This document shows, one piece after another, positions 10,505 to 21,049 of a DNA stretch of 64,000 bases (its first letter is position 1; each line of letters starts with the position of its first letter). Below the pieces are notes generated by a model. It had not been told where the DNA came from, ran no database searches, and saw nothing but the letters and a program-made list of their open reading frames with translations. This DNA is from Lolium rigidum (taxonomy: Eukaryota > Streptophyta > Magnoliopsida > Poales > Poaceae): positions 250,992,510 to 251,056,509 of the forward strand of contig NC_061512.1 of the NCBI RefSeq assembly GCF_022539505.1, read 5' to 3'. A program made the position numbers and the translations under genes.

Positions 10505-10533
10505 CTAGTTAAATGCCCGTGCGTTGCTACGGC
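10505..10533 (-). terminator. Helitron 3' terminal hairpin and CTAG end
   Basis: The complement reads a GC-rich palindrome (CCGT...ACGG around GCAACGC) followed by ATTTAACTAG. This is the rolling-circle termination signal expected at a Helitron 3' end. Confidence 0.7.
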
Positions 10534-11075
10534 TATTAATTTTTTTATTGCACAAAGTTTGAAAAATATCAAGAAAAGCTGGAGAAAAAGCAGTAGTTAA
10601 AAATATTTCAATTTTTGTTTCGGTAAATTTCAATATTTTCTCATTATTCTATTGCTTTTTTGCGCTTTGGTGAATAAGATAATTTACTTTTGAGAATTTT
10701 AATACCTGTTGTTTTTGTTCGTTTCTTAATATTCTTTGACGGGTTACTCTTTTGCTTGTCCTTGTATCCATTCCTTATTTTCAAACTAAGTGTCTATGGA
10801 TAACATATACATACGACCGAAATAGAAGTGTTGATGGATATTGCACTGTTTTCTAACTACAAACCAGTTTTCAAAATAAGGACATGATATATAGAAGAGC
10901 AACCACTATTTTCTAGAAACAAGTGTCAACGGTTTTATTTAAGTAGTGTGACGCTGGGTTTTTTCGACGGGACAAACAACATATGGACGATCCCAATTAA
11001 TAGTAAATAGTAAAGATTTGCATGATTCATGTCTGATAAACTCATTCTCTGTGCCCTCAAAGAAAGGTGCACGCA

Positions 11076-11381
11076 TCAGTCAACAGCCTTTCCCTTCCAG
11101 CGATTGTTGCTACCTGCAGAGACTCCGGTGCCTCCCATTTCCATCAGGTAATAGATCATCGAGTTCACGTCCTCGCTGAATATTTTGTAGGCTTCCATCA
11201 CTTGGATGTAGCTAAAGCCCTTTGTTAGAAGAAACTGCATGTTGAGAGTCAGCATGTTGTCTGGGAGTACGAAACAATTCTCACTGCCTTTATCCGCCAC
11301 AGCGGCCGAACCAAATGACAGACTAACTACAGAACTGGAAAGCATTTCAATTTTTAGGTAAACAACTGATAAGTGGAACAT
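11076..11381 (-). pseudogene. Possible captured gene fragment with a UBA/CUE-like helical segment
   Basis: The frame encodes up to 101 residues. The last 55 (after LTLNMQFLLTKGFSYIQVM) look like a three-helix ubiquitin-associated type segment, with the pattern KGFSYIQVMEAYKIF and then EDVNSMIYYLMEMGG. A short basic tail RWKGKAVD precedes the stop. The first 40 residues are probably intron or flank. I cannot name the parent gene. Its place inside the Helitron fits gene-fragment capture; chance similarity is not excluded. Confidence 0.35.
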
Positions 11382-12250
11382 TACATATCTCCTTCGATGG
11401 CGAGAGAAGTGTGCTTACTCGTGTCAGACGAAGATGGTTGTGCCCCTGACCTTGATGACTATATGAAGTTAACTTACTGTTCATGAGATACTCTTCTCCG
11501 AGCAGCCTTCATCACGGTCGCGAAAAGTCGGGTAATCAAGCAGCACAAATTCCCTGAAATTGATGAGGCTGAATTAGTGAATAATAGTTGGGCCTACGAA
11601 CGAAGTCAGGTCCGGTCCAAGCCAAACGAGCACTTGCCCTGGTCTATACATTCCTAACTAAACTAATTACCAAGTCCTCACCAATGGATTTATGTGCAGT
11701 CCTTGGTAAAAAAGAGATGATTTTCAGAGCTTGGTCTCAATTATAGGCAAGGTTGTATTTAGAAGTACTAATCCTCAATGTAGATCTTCTCGTGAACTCC
11801 TAGCAAGTGAAATCGATCCGTTCTCACCCCTCCTCCTCCCTCTGCCCGTTGCCTCTTGTTTTGCACCCTCGACAGAGGAGGCTGGGGTGGGTGAGGAGCA
11901 ATTCAATGTTTGGTTCTAACATCTACCTACATGCAACTTATACATAATAGCCTATTAGAGCAGGGTCTATTTTCCAGCCTCTCCTTTTCCTTTTATGATT
12001 TTCCAGGGTCTATTTTCTGCCCATATAAGACATATCTAAACAGCATGTCACCTACAGTTGCCTGAGTGCAGAGGAAGACCTCCAAACAGCAAGTGAGTAG
12101 CATAATAAATGTAATGCACACAATTTAGCGGGCTGCCCTAGCTGGCGCTCGATCGCTAGGAGATTAGCGAGCGATCGGTTTCGGACATGATTAGGAGCAA
12201 ACGTGTTTTCCCTTGCCGTACATTTGCATGCATGTAAAAAGAAACAAACT
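11382..12250. other. Helitron interior, unassigned
   Basis: I see no convincing gene. A 62-codon plus-strand frame at 11731-11919 has no recognisable features. Near 12140 there is a short GATCG-rich palindromic stretch around CGCTCGATCGCTAGG. Confidence 0.4.
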
Positions 12251-13060
12251 TGAAAGTTTAAAACGTTTTAACTTTCAAACGACAACTCCAAATTAAGATC
12301 CGCTTTCACCAATAAATCCGTCTCGACGAGATCTTCAAAACTAGCACCCATGTTAATATGTTTCGACAAACTTTTTTTTGGCTAAAAGTTATCAAGCCTC
12401 TCTATTTGAATAACCAACCCCTCCGTACTTGAGTGATCAATGGTAAATGTATAAAATTATCAACCTGGTGCAGGGTATTGAGAGAAAGTTCTGCATGCAT
12501 GCACAAATAGACGAATTTGCTGATGTCAGCGGAATCTTTTCCAAATTTCAAAATTTAAAACGTTTTAACTTTCAAACGACAACTCCAAATTAAGATTTGT
12601 TTTCACCAATAAATTCATCTCGACAAGATCTTCAAAACTAGCACCCATGTTGATATGTTTCGAGAAACTTTTTTTCTGGCTAAAAGTTATCAAACCTCTC
12701 TATTTGAATAAACAACCCCTCCGTACTTGAGTGATCAACGGTAAATGTATAAAATTATCAACCTGGTGCAGGGTATTGAGAAAAAGTTCTGCATGCATGC
12801 ACAAATAGACGAATCTGCTGATGTTAGCGGAATCTTTTCCAAATTTGAAAATTCAAAACGTTTTAACTTTCAAACGACAATTCCAAATTAAGACTCGCTT
12901 TCACCAATAAATCTGTCTCGACGAGATCTTCAAAACTAGCACCCATGTTGATATGTTTTGAGCAACTTTTTTTCGGACTAAAAGTTATCAACCCTCTCTG
13001 TTTTGAATAATCAACCCCTCCGTACTTGAGTGATCAACGGTAAATGTATAAAATTATCAA
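12251..13060. repeat. Tandem repeat of about 297 bp, three copies
   Basis: The block AAACGTTTTAACTTTCAAACG recurs at 12261, 12558 and 12856 (spacing 297 and 298). Each unit continues through ACCAATAAAT, CTTCAAAACTAGCACCCATG and CTCCGTACTTGAGTGATCAA. Copies 1 and 2 are complete with the GCATGCATGCACAAATAG end; copy 3 is shortened. No coding capacity was seen. Confidence 0.85.
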
Positions 13061-13660
13061 CCCCAAAGTTAATTTTATTTTAAACATTTTAGCGAATCTT
13101 TTTTAGAAGCTATCAACCCGGTGTCCTGATATTTATCAATAGTAAATATGAATAACTAGCAACCCTAAAAATCTAAATTCACTTCGAATATTTTGGCGAC
13201 TCTTTTTAGTTTACAAGTTATCAACCCGGAGCCCCGTTATTTATCAACGATAATTATAAATAACTACCAACCCTAAAAAGTATTTCATTTAGAAATATTT
13301 TAGCGAACATTTTTTTTATTTTACAAGCTATCAAACTTGTGCCTCGTTATTTATCAACTGTAAGTATAAATAAATAATAACGCTAAAAAGTATTTCATTT
13401 AGAATATTTTAGCGACTCTCTTTTAGTTTACAAGCTATCAACCCGGTGACCCGCTATTTATCACTGGTAAATATAAATAAATATCAACCTTAAAAATTTA
13501 ATTTAATTTAAAATATGTAGCGACTCTTTTTTGTTTACAAGTTATCAACCCGATGCCCCGTTATTTATCAACGGTAAATATAAATACCTAGCAACCCTAA
13601 AAAAGTAAATTTCATTTAGAACATTTTAGCAACTTTTGTTAGCTTACAACTTAAAATAAT
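13061..13660. repeat. Degenerate tandem repeat of about 110-120 bp, about five copies
   Basis: The unit contains ATTTTAGCGACTCTTTT, then ACAAGCTATCAACCCGGTG, then GTTATTTATCAACGGTAAAT and AACCCTAAAAA. Copies follow each other from about 13085 to 13640 with many substitutions. The unit shares its TATCAAC...GGTAAATATAAA core with the 297-bp repeat upstream, so the two arrays are related. Confidence 0.7.
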
Positions 13661-14826
13661 ACTTAATTTGAGTAGCAAGTGGTAGTTCATTTGAGTTGCA
13701 AGTGGATCTTCCCACCCGTTATTTTCCCCCTTAAAAACCACTGGCCCGAAAAAGGAAATTGCAAAAGGACCCCCTTAAACATGAATTACCGTACGAAAAA
13801 AAACCAAAAGGGAATTGCAAAAAGAGAATTGAGAGTCTGCCTCGTGCTGAAGAAAAAAAGTGAGATGCTATGTGTATGCATGCAACAACTTACGAGAGCA
13901 TACTGAAAAGTTGGCTCATTAAATGCAAATCCATGAGATGATCTGTGCATGTGCATGCATGCAGTGTGAACGCATGCAACTTGCAAAGTAGTGTAGTACA
14001 AGATGTTAGTGTGAACACATGTGAACGCAATTAAACACTAGGTGATAAAAAGGGAATTGACTCGCTGCGCGAGCGCTTCCGCGCCACGGAAAGTGATTGC
14101 TCGAGCGCTCGATTGTCAGGGAGGGGATTCGCAATTTAGCATGTATTTTGAGAACATGACATGGTCTAGAAGTGCCTTTTGCTGTGCCTTCACGATTGTT
14201 CCACAGAAACGACTCCTAATCTTTTTTTATTTTGAAGATCCACAACTTGGAAAGAAGAGCACAATTGCTTATGAATCAAACATAAGATTTTTGGAGTATC
14301 ATGATTCAATATATCAGAGCATAAGCATCAGAATGGTATCGGTATAATTCTTAATATGAAAGAATAACAACATAATTTTCAGAACATGGATGTTTTCAAA
14401 ACAAAATCTTGAAGGAAATTGCAGCTTTACAGGATTTTGTCAAAGAATACCTTCATAGCCACTGTCAGCTAGATCTTCAGACAATACAAGAGGTGTGTTC
14501 AGCTCAACAAAATTGCTACCACATCAGTGGATGATTCATTTTAGCACCTTATTAATATGACGCCTAAAACATTGTACCATCATTTCCAGTTTGAACTTCC
14601 TTGTGGCATTGCCTCTAGTTGCAAAGAAAAACATGGTAGTTCATATTTTTAACACGCAACTTCTTTTTGCAGAGAAATCTTCACAATTAACCAATCTAAA
14701 ACAACCAAAGCCTAGCAGACTAGATGATCGAGCCGAGAATCCTAGTCATAAGTGTACGAGCTGGAGAGAAACCTTCAATCACTACTTCAAAGGAACCTAC
14801 AACCAAAGCTGTTCTTGCAGCAATAA
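13661..14826. other. Helitron interior, unassigned
   Basis: This is mostly AT-rich, with one GC-rich palindromic spot near 14070 (GCGCGAGCGCTTCCGCGCC). The ORFs at 14042-14347 and 14591-14881 have no recognisable features and are not called. Confidence 0.4.
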
Positions 14827-15033
14827 TTACTTCGAGGCCTCCAAGAACCCTAACTTCTCCCGTTTAATGTTCATAACATGAGCAAGATTTCCATGTATTA
14901 TATTCTGAGCATCAAGCAAACTCTGACAGCTTTCATCAGCAACAACAACTCTATTTGTCCATAGCAGCAATGCTAACATCATGGAGACGTCATCAATCAT
15001 CTCTATGAACTGGTTGCTCAAAGAGTCGATGAG
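14827..15033 (-). pseudogene. Captured fragment resembling a dipeptide (L-Ala-D/L-Glu) epimerase
   Basis: The frame (about 64 codons) contains VVVADESCQSLLDAQNIIHG and then NLAHVMNIKREKLG. In the enolase superfamily dipeptide epimerases, an ADES-type metal-binding segment is followed about 20-25 residues later by a catalytic NIK lysine. Both are visible here in the right order and spacing. Only this piece of the barrel is present, without the N-terminal capping domain, so it is a fragment. It sits inside the Helitron on the same strand as the element, as expected for a captured exon. Confidence 0.5.
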
Positions 15034-17385
15034 TCACTCTATTTCTGAAACCAATGGTAAAATTATTAAAACAACCAGATAACCTCCCAATGACCTGGAT
15101 ATATTAATGAAAAGACTGAACATACTGCAGAAAGATTAAAACTACCGAGTTTTTATAGTAGCATCAACTTTGCACAAGTACAAACAGTTTAGTTAGTCAA
15201 AAACGGTGATTGCTTCATTTTGTATGGAGCCTTCATTTACATCCAACATAAATGAGCAGTAAGGATGGGCAAGACGTATAGCCTTCAGAATGTCTAGTTC
15301 AATGTACCCTTAACCCAAAATTACACTAACAGGTGGAGATTAGAAAAAATAAATTTTGGGTAATTAGAAAAAATTGCTAACAGGTGGAGAGTTTCTTGGT
15401 ACATTTAGGAAGGAAAGTGGCCTACAGTGCAGGATTACATGTAGCCTCATACAATGGAAGTATTATTGTAGACACAAGTAGCTAGGCCTCTTCTACAACA
15501 AACTTTGGTATTGTGTTTATTATACTTCTCTACATGAGGCACATTTTGCATTATATCTAGATTAATTTCAAATCGTTGTCACAAGAAATAAATCCATCTG
15601 CTCTATACTATTAAGGGTGACAAAAAAATACACTAATAAATGTGAAAAACTGCTTGCTGCGAAAAGATAGTGGTTTTCATGAGATAACACAACAACATAG
15701 AACAGCTTGGCCAGTAAAACATTGACCCGAGAAACAAAATAACTTATGTCATTTCCTTCTATGACCTATGCCATGTAACACCAATTATCCTTGAAAACTG
15801 AGAAGGATGCTAGAAAATGTATTTCCTTCACTATTCTCAGCGGTAAAAGCATATCAGATACTAAATATTTAGTTGGGAAATAACACTTTACAATTGAAAG
15901 TAGAACAAAGAAAAACCTCACGTTCGTTAAGGACGTTACAAAGCATTACCACACATGAGAGAACCACATGGCCTTGCAATGGTGACAACCAGACAAAATA
16001 TTTGAGGTACATGACAGAAGGAATAGGAGTATAATAAGTATATCATTGCTGCTTTGCACATCATTTTATTTCTTTGTTAATAACCACTGACTAAACTAAC
16101 CCGCGGAACCACTGTGCGTACGAAGCTTCCTGCTCCGATCCATCTACAATCCGGTGTCTTGTACAAGAATCGGATGGGAAGTGTTGTATGTATTGCAAGC
16201 TTCATTAACCTAAGATGCAAGAACTCATTTGTACAAGCCAATAAAAAAATTACTCGTTGTCTAAAAACACCTCAGCTCTCCATAAGAGATCATAAGTGGC
16301 AGCAAGTACCTCAATATGTCTTTCTGACTGAAGTTGACATACAGAAGGAGAGAGCATTGAAACGTGGCAGCAATCAATTTGTCTACAGTTTGTATATCCA
16401 GCAGCGGAAGACGGGCCACAGAGAAGAAGAGCATGGACGTCCGAGGCGGGAGCATGCCATTCCTATTTGCGAACGGCACAGTGATGGTGCTCGCCGTGGT
16501 GGTAAACAACTGCAATGGCTGCTGGTGTACGTGATTCTTTGGCAACGACTGCAATAGCAAATGTAATTATTAGGAAATACATGTACCTGATTTTGAAAAT
16601 GCCACCAAAATATACTTGATAAATATTCAAGCAAAATAATTCTTGTAGTGACAGAAAGCAGGTACTTAATTCTTGTAGTGCAGGAAATGCGTACCAAACC
16701 AATATTGCTCACTATTAGTACCTCCCCCAGGAGAAACTTGAATCGGGCATTCTCTCAGGTGGTTCATTCTGTCCATTTGAGGTGCCAACTTCAGAACTCA
16801 CCAATACACGAAATTCTCACACGGAGAAGAGGGTCGTGACACTCCCCGAGGCGACCATGGAGCTCCAGTGGTCGTCCTTCTGACGCGTGTGGGCCACGAC
16901 GCGCTTGATGGCTTTCCTGGTGCCGGACCTTGCCGCGCAACAATGCTCTCTTCCTTCCTCAGACACCATACTCGAGATCTAGTTCCAGGGAGGACAGATC
17001 TGAGCCCTTCAAGGCAGCCGGAGATTGAGGCGGCTAGGGGTAGCCGAGGCCGTAGTTCAGGATGTAGAAGGAAGAAATGGTGATGGTATTTGCAAGATGT
17101 GAGGTAGCCAAGCTCGCGCCGGCGAAGGGCGGCGCTGGAAGCAGCCGGCGACGGCGTCGTCGTGAGCAGACCCGTGAATCAGGAGAGGATACGTAGAGGT
17201 GAGGGGATCCGTAGTTTTTTTTTTTAATCAAGGGGATCCGTAGTTGAAGTTGCAAATTGTGGGATCCCTGCCTTGACTTCTGCCCGTACGGAGGATTCGT
17301 TGGGCTAGGCCCAATTGGCGCGTGCGGGAGGACGGAACTGCTTGACGAAGCGGAAGACGTATCGCCTGACGACGGAACCGCTTCC
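15034..17385. other. Helitron interior, unassigned
   Basis: This stretch is AT-rich to about 16100, then GC-richer from 16840 to 17190. Candidate ORFs (16114-16557 plus, 16383-16712 minus, 16868-17083 plus) overlap each other on both strands and none shows a family motif. The GC-rich end may be another captured exon, but I cannot identify it. Confidence 0.35.
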
Positions 17386-17400
17386 CCTTTTTAAGTAGTA

Positions 17401-17442
17401 GAGATAGAGATAGAGATAGAGATAGAGATTAAGTAGTAGAGA
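17401..17442. repeat. (GATAGA)n microsatellite with duplicated Helitron tip
   Basis: The sequence reads TAAGTAGTAGAGA, then four GATAGA-type units, then TTAAGTAGTAGAGA. The TAAGTAGTAGAGA tip is therefore present at both sides of the microsatellite. Confidence 0.75.
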
Positions 17443-17609
17443 TAAGCTGAAATAATCTACTAACCGAAATTTCTGAAGTAGGAGTAACTAAAGAGGGGTA
17501 GAAACTAAGTGCAAACTTGCAATGACTAGATTCTTAATTTCCTCAGCACTTTTATGGAGTTCTGAGACCAGTAACACACACATACACACAATGAAAACGT
17601 GGTTGCGCA

Positions 17610-18737
17610 TTAACTAGACTTTGTGGAGAAAACACCCAATGGCTCCAGCGTCGAGACGTAGGCAAACGTATGGTAGCAGAAGTGCCCTGTGCTGCGATCC
17701 ATCGTCTTGGCAACCAGCGTGCCCCGATCCTTGTGACCAACCTTCAACACATCGCCCTCCCTCCTGCAGCCGGAGGATGACGACGGTCCTTTTTGCCGGT
17801 GCCCGTACAAAGCCGACCCCGTGCTCTTCAGAAAGTAGTCGCCGAACGCGAAGTTGGGACGGGGGATGTCCTGCCAGGAGCAGGTGACGCTGAACCGGCG
17901 GATCCACCCGCCCTCCTGCAGAACCCACGCGTCCCTCGTCCCCGAGGGGTTGCGGACGACGACTCCTAGCCTCCCGTGCACCACGGTCAGGTTGTAGTCA
18001 TCCGACAGAGCGGGCAATGGTGTGGTGGAGAAGATGACCCGCTCGTTGTCGAGGTCGAACGAGACGACCCTGGCGGCGCCACCATCCGTGACCCAGTGTG
18101 TCACGCCGTCGACGCACACAACGCCGGCGTCGAGGTTGCACCTCGTGCCTCGGGGGGGCAGCAGCACCTCCCGCCACACTGCCTCCATCCCCACCCTGAG
18201 CGTGAGCACGTACAAGGTGTCGAACTCGCAGACCCGGTCGAAGCTGCAGGGAACGTGCACCACCTTGTACTGTCCCGACGTCGGATGGTACCCAAAGCTG
18301 TACGCCTTGTCCCACCTCGTCGCCTGCCCCGGGTGTCCGACGAAGTGTCGAGCGCACGGCAGCGCCGGGACGGCCAGAGTCTCCCTAGTGGTCGGATTCA
18401 CCAGGGTGACATCACCGCCCGTCTTGTTCCCGCGGCTGTAGCTGTCGCACAGGCAGAGCAGACCGTTGCACGAGCCGACCAGCTGAAGGTTGGAACACAC
18501 CGTCCTCCATAGCTCCCTGCAGCTCCCCGTTGAAGATGGCGAGACGTCGTCCACCACGTAGGCCAAGCCGGAGCGTGTGTTCCAGAGGAGGGGCTTGGCG
18601 CGGCTCTGCATCTCCGTCGTGTGTTCGCCGACGACGTCGCGCCAGAACCTGCACACGAGGCGTGCACGGCGACGGGCGCTCGGCGGGAGCCGTCGCAGGA
18701 TGTCCACCAACACATCCGTCGACAAAGATCTCTCCAT
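17610..18737 (-). CDS. F-box protein with F-box-associated domain
   Basis: The 375-codon intronless ORF is complete. Residues about 4-40 form an F-box (STDVLVDILRRLPP then ARLVCRFWRDVV), which in this family binds the SKP1 subunit of SCF ubiquitin ligases. The rest has the signature of the plant F-box-associated interaction domain: SCNGLLCL at about 89-96, NPTTRE at about 114, GYHPTSGQYKVV near 150, then a WREVLLPP strand and DNERVIF. It would select substrates for ubiquitination; the target cannot be predicted. The start ATG at 18737 is preceded on the coding strand by a (CTCAT)n run and, about 140 bp upstream, a TATA-like box. The length is normal for the family and no break is seen. The gene sits alone among transposons, with the Helitron starting only about 170 bp beyond its stop. 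Confidence 0.88.
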   Translation of the reverse strand: MERSLSTDVLVDILRRLPPSARRRARLVCRFWRDVVGEHTTEMQSRAKPLLWNTRSGLAYVVDDVSPSSTGSCRELWRTVCSNLQLVGSCNGLLCLCDSYSRGNKTGGDVTLVNPTTRETLAVPALPCARHFVGHPGQATRWDKAYSFGYHPTSGQYKVVHVPCSFDRVCEFDTLYVLTLRVGMEAVWREVLLPPRGTRCNLDAGVVCVDGVTHWVTDGGAARVVSFDLDNERVIFSTTPLPALSDDYNLTVVHGRLGVVVRNPSGTRDAWVLQEGGWIRRFSVTCSWQDIPRPNFAFGDYFLKSTGSALYGHRQKGPSSSSGCRREGDVLKVGHKDRGTLVAKTMDRSTGHFCYHTFAYVSTLEPLGVFSTKSS

Positions 18738-18760
18738 ATGAGATGAGATGAGATGAGATG
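18738..18760. repeat. (GAGAT)n run abutting the F-box start codon
   Basis: Four GAGAT-type units lie directly upstream of the ATG in the predicted 5' leader. Confidence 0.8.
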
Positions 18761-18870
18761 GGTGCTGTTTCCGGCCCGTTTCTTTTGGATCTTCTGGTTG
18801 CCCTCCGTCGTTTCCGTCCCTTTCTAAGGGGATCGATCGGATTATAGTTGCAATTGGCTGTGTGGTTCCC

Positions 18871-18882
18871 TTTTTATATTTC
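18871..18882 (-). promoter_or_regulatory. Probable TATA box of the F-box gene
   Basis: The minus strand reads CCGAAATATAAAAAGGG about 140 bp upstream of the ATG, giving a plausible core promoter and a leader of about 100 bases. Confidence 0.5.
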
Positions 18883-19022
18883 GGAACCTATTAGTTGGCT
18901 GCTAAGTTTTTGGGCGATTTACACAAAAATAACCATTTTCTGAAACTATAGCACAAACTGATCCTCTGGCGAAACTATTTCACCCATCTCTGGCGAAACT
19001 ATTTCACCCATCTAACCCTTTT

Positions 19023-19367
19023 GTGTGGCGCCCCTCACATCGGCGCCACACCTCACCGTGTAGCGCCCCTGTCAGCGGCGCCACTCGCCCAGCCGACGTG
19101 GCGCCGTCGACGCTGAGCTGTCCGCCGATCCGATGTGGCAGGATGTGTGGCGCCGCTTCCAACGGCGCCACATATGCACTTATAATTGGCCAAAACATAC
19201 CGTAAGACAATATTCCTGGGACTTAGCCATTTTGGAGCCTTGCCAAAAGGGCTAAGGACTAAACTTCCAGAGCCCCCGGATGGTTTGGACATATAAGTTG
19301 CATTGTGTGGCGCCCGTGTCGTCGGCGCCACATTGTGAAGTGTGGTGCCCATGTCGTCGGCGCCACA
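19023..19367. repeat. Five palindromic units TGTGGCGCC-N9-GGCGCCACA
   Basis: Units lie at 19023-19051, 19058-19084 (arms imperfect), 19146-19172, 19306-19332 and 19341-19367. The spacer is 9 bases in every unit and resembles C(N)TGTCGTC in the later ones. A further lone GGCGCC is at about 19100. Arms are 9-10 bp. No real ORF fits these units. Confidence 0.85.
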
Positions 19368-19617
19368 CAATGACTTTTGCTAATCCATGAAAATTTCTAC
19401 CTCATTTCAACAGTTTTCAATACAACAATAGTAATTTCAATAGCAATTTCATACACACATCATACACATAGCACACATCATAGCTCACATCATAGCACAT
19501 AGATTCAAATAACACGTAGCAACAATATACATGGTTCGAAATGACATAGAGTTCACAACACGATAGAGTTCACAACAACACGTAGCAAATGCATCTATCC
19601 TCCGCGACGTCCCCTCC
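19368..19617. other. Low-complexity CA/CAT-rich stretch
   Basis: The sequence is rich in CACATCATAGCACA-like words and has no ORF of note. It may be the 3' untranslated part of the minus-strand gene fragment that ends at 19618. Confidence 0.4.
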
Positions 19618-20124
19618 TCACGAGCTGCTTCCGGACGGCCAACCTTTCGTCCGCTGCCGTAGCTCTTGTTGCTGCTGCTCCTCCTGCTCCTGCTCCTGCT
19701 GCTCCTCCTCCTCTGAAGATAACGGCTCATCGTTCCTCATCCTCCTCAAAGTTGATCTCCGCGGCGGCGTCTCATCCTCCTGAATGACAACCTTCTTTCC
19801 TCGGTTGACATAATCAGCCGGAGTGTATCGTTTTGGAGCCTTGCCCCTTGGCTTCAACTGGTAAGCATACCGTGTGGCTTGCTTCTTGCGTTGACTCACA
19901 ATGCCTTGACTCAGGATGATGTCGTCGTCAGGAATCTTCAGAAACATGAACACATGAGATTACAAAAAGTTGAAACTAGTAAGCACATGTTTGAGTGGTA
20001 ACAAAATAGTCCAAACCTCCGCATCTTCAGAAGAGAATGTAGCCGCAATTTCGGTGTCGCGGCAACCTAGCAAGTTGGCTAACCGTCGCATCTTTCGTGC
20101 AGTGTTCTGCGTCGTGGAAGTCAT
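19618..20124 (-). CDS. Two-exon hypothetical gene (141 aa), probably TE-derived fragment
   Basis: Exon 1 is 20124-20017 (36 codons, starting MTSTTQNTARKMRRLANLLG). Intron 20016-19936 (81 bp) has GT and AG ends, and exon 2 is 19935-19618. Both exons join in phase 0. The product is basic in the middle (KPRGKAPKRYTPADYVNRGKK) and ends in a Glu/Gln-rich run (EEEEQQEQEQEEQQQQ). This layout resembles C-terminal tails of grass proteins of the MAIN-like/plant mobile domain type, often carried by transposons, but I recognise it only weakly. The 5' part may be missing: the long minus-strand LTR begins about 40 bp upstream. No known domain is visible. Confidence 0.4.
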
Positions 20125-21049
20125 GGTTACAAAGCCACCCGAACACAATAGCTTACATTGAAAGTTGGTGACCATACCTTAATGAAATGCCGCATCGGTC
20201 CGATAGGTGCGGTGACCCAGCGTACCACTGCATGGTGTAGTACACAAGTCGTTGACATAACACAAGTGAAACACCGTTCCACTCATATTACATCCCTCAG
20301 AGTGGTACAACAGAAACATATGCGAGTCCAAGATATGTCTATAGAAGGATACATAAACTGTTTACAGAAGATCAACACAGCCTCCTACTTTACAGTGAGG
20401 TAAAACTTCAAATAAAGCTCCAGAAGAACGACTCGTAGTCTAACTTATTGCTAACATAAGCTTCAGAGCTACTAGGCTTGCTATAGAAATCTAGCTACTT
20501 AGGTGCTAGGATTAGGGAAAAGCTCCCTTCTATTTCTAGTCTAAGTTTCCACTCTAGTTTCTGCAGCAGTTGACTTCATTGACTTCTTTGCTTGGATTCT
20601 TCATCTTGTTGCAGTTGACTCCCTTGTCTTCGAGTTCCACGGTAGTTTCTCCTTCGGTGCGTCCATAGCTAAGCAGGGGATTTAAGAGTGGGATGAGTAC
20701 GAGCGTACTCAGCAAGTTCACATTAGGGAATAGGTGTATCATGCACTAGCTACAGCCACATACCAGAAAGTCATAGGCAAATGCAAGTTTTCATAAACAT
20801 TTCTTCAAAAGGTTTATTTTATTCTGAAAACTATGCTCGTCAGTCTTCACAGGTTGACTAGAACTTCATGGAGTTCCTTTCCTGCCGCGTTCGCAGTTCC
20901 CTTCCCGAAACAGGGAGTGACAGTCACAGTTCTTGATACCCTCTGCAGAGGTGCGTTACTTTTCCCATAAGAGAACTTAACCTTGTTACCAACCGGGATG
21001 CAGGCTCCGTCCACACTTCCTTGGTGTGAGGCCAGGTATAAGAACCAAG

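Larger units (their letters stand above)
10505..17442 (-). mobile_element. Non-autonomous Helitron, about 6.9 kb
   Basis: On the minus strand the element starts with TCTCTACTACTTAAAAAGG (complement at 17386-17404) and ends with a hairpin CCGTaGCAACGCACGGGC and then TTTAACTAG (complement at 10505-10533). The next minus-strand base is T. This matches the known ends of grass Helitrons: 5' TC, 3' hairpin plus CTAG, insertion between A and T. The 5' limit is uncertain (17404 or 17442) because the terminal TAGTAGAGA is duplicated around a GATAGA repeat. No Rep-helicase ORF is visible, so it is non-autonomous. It carries tandem repeats and two short gene-like pieces. Confidence 0.75.

Noticed and set aside
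12251..13660. CRISPR-like spaced repeats
   Set aside because: Units are long and contiguous without unique spacers, and the genome is a plant nuclear genome.
14042..14347. 101-codon ORF with a GC-rich start in the Helitron
   Set aside because: It has no family motif, and the GC-rich part is a palindromic repeat.
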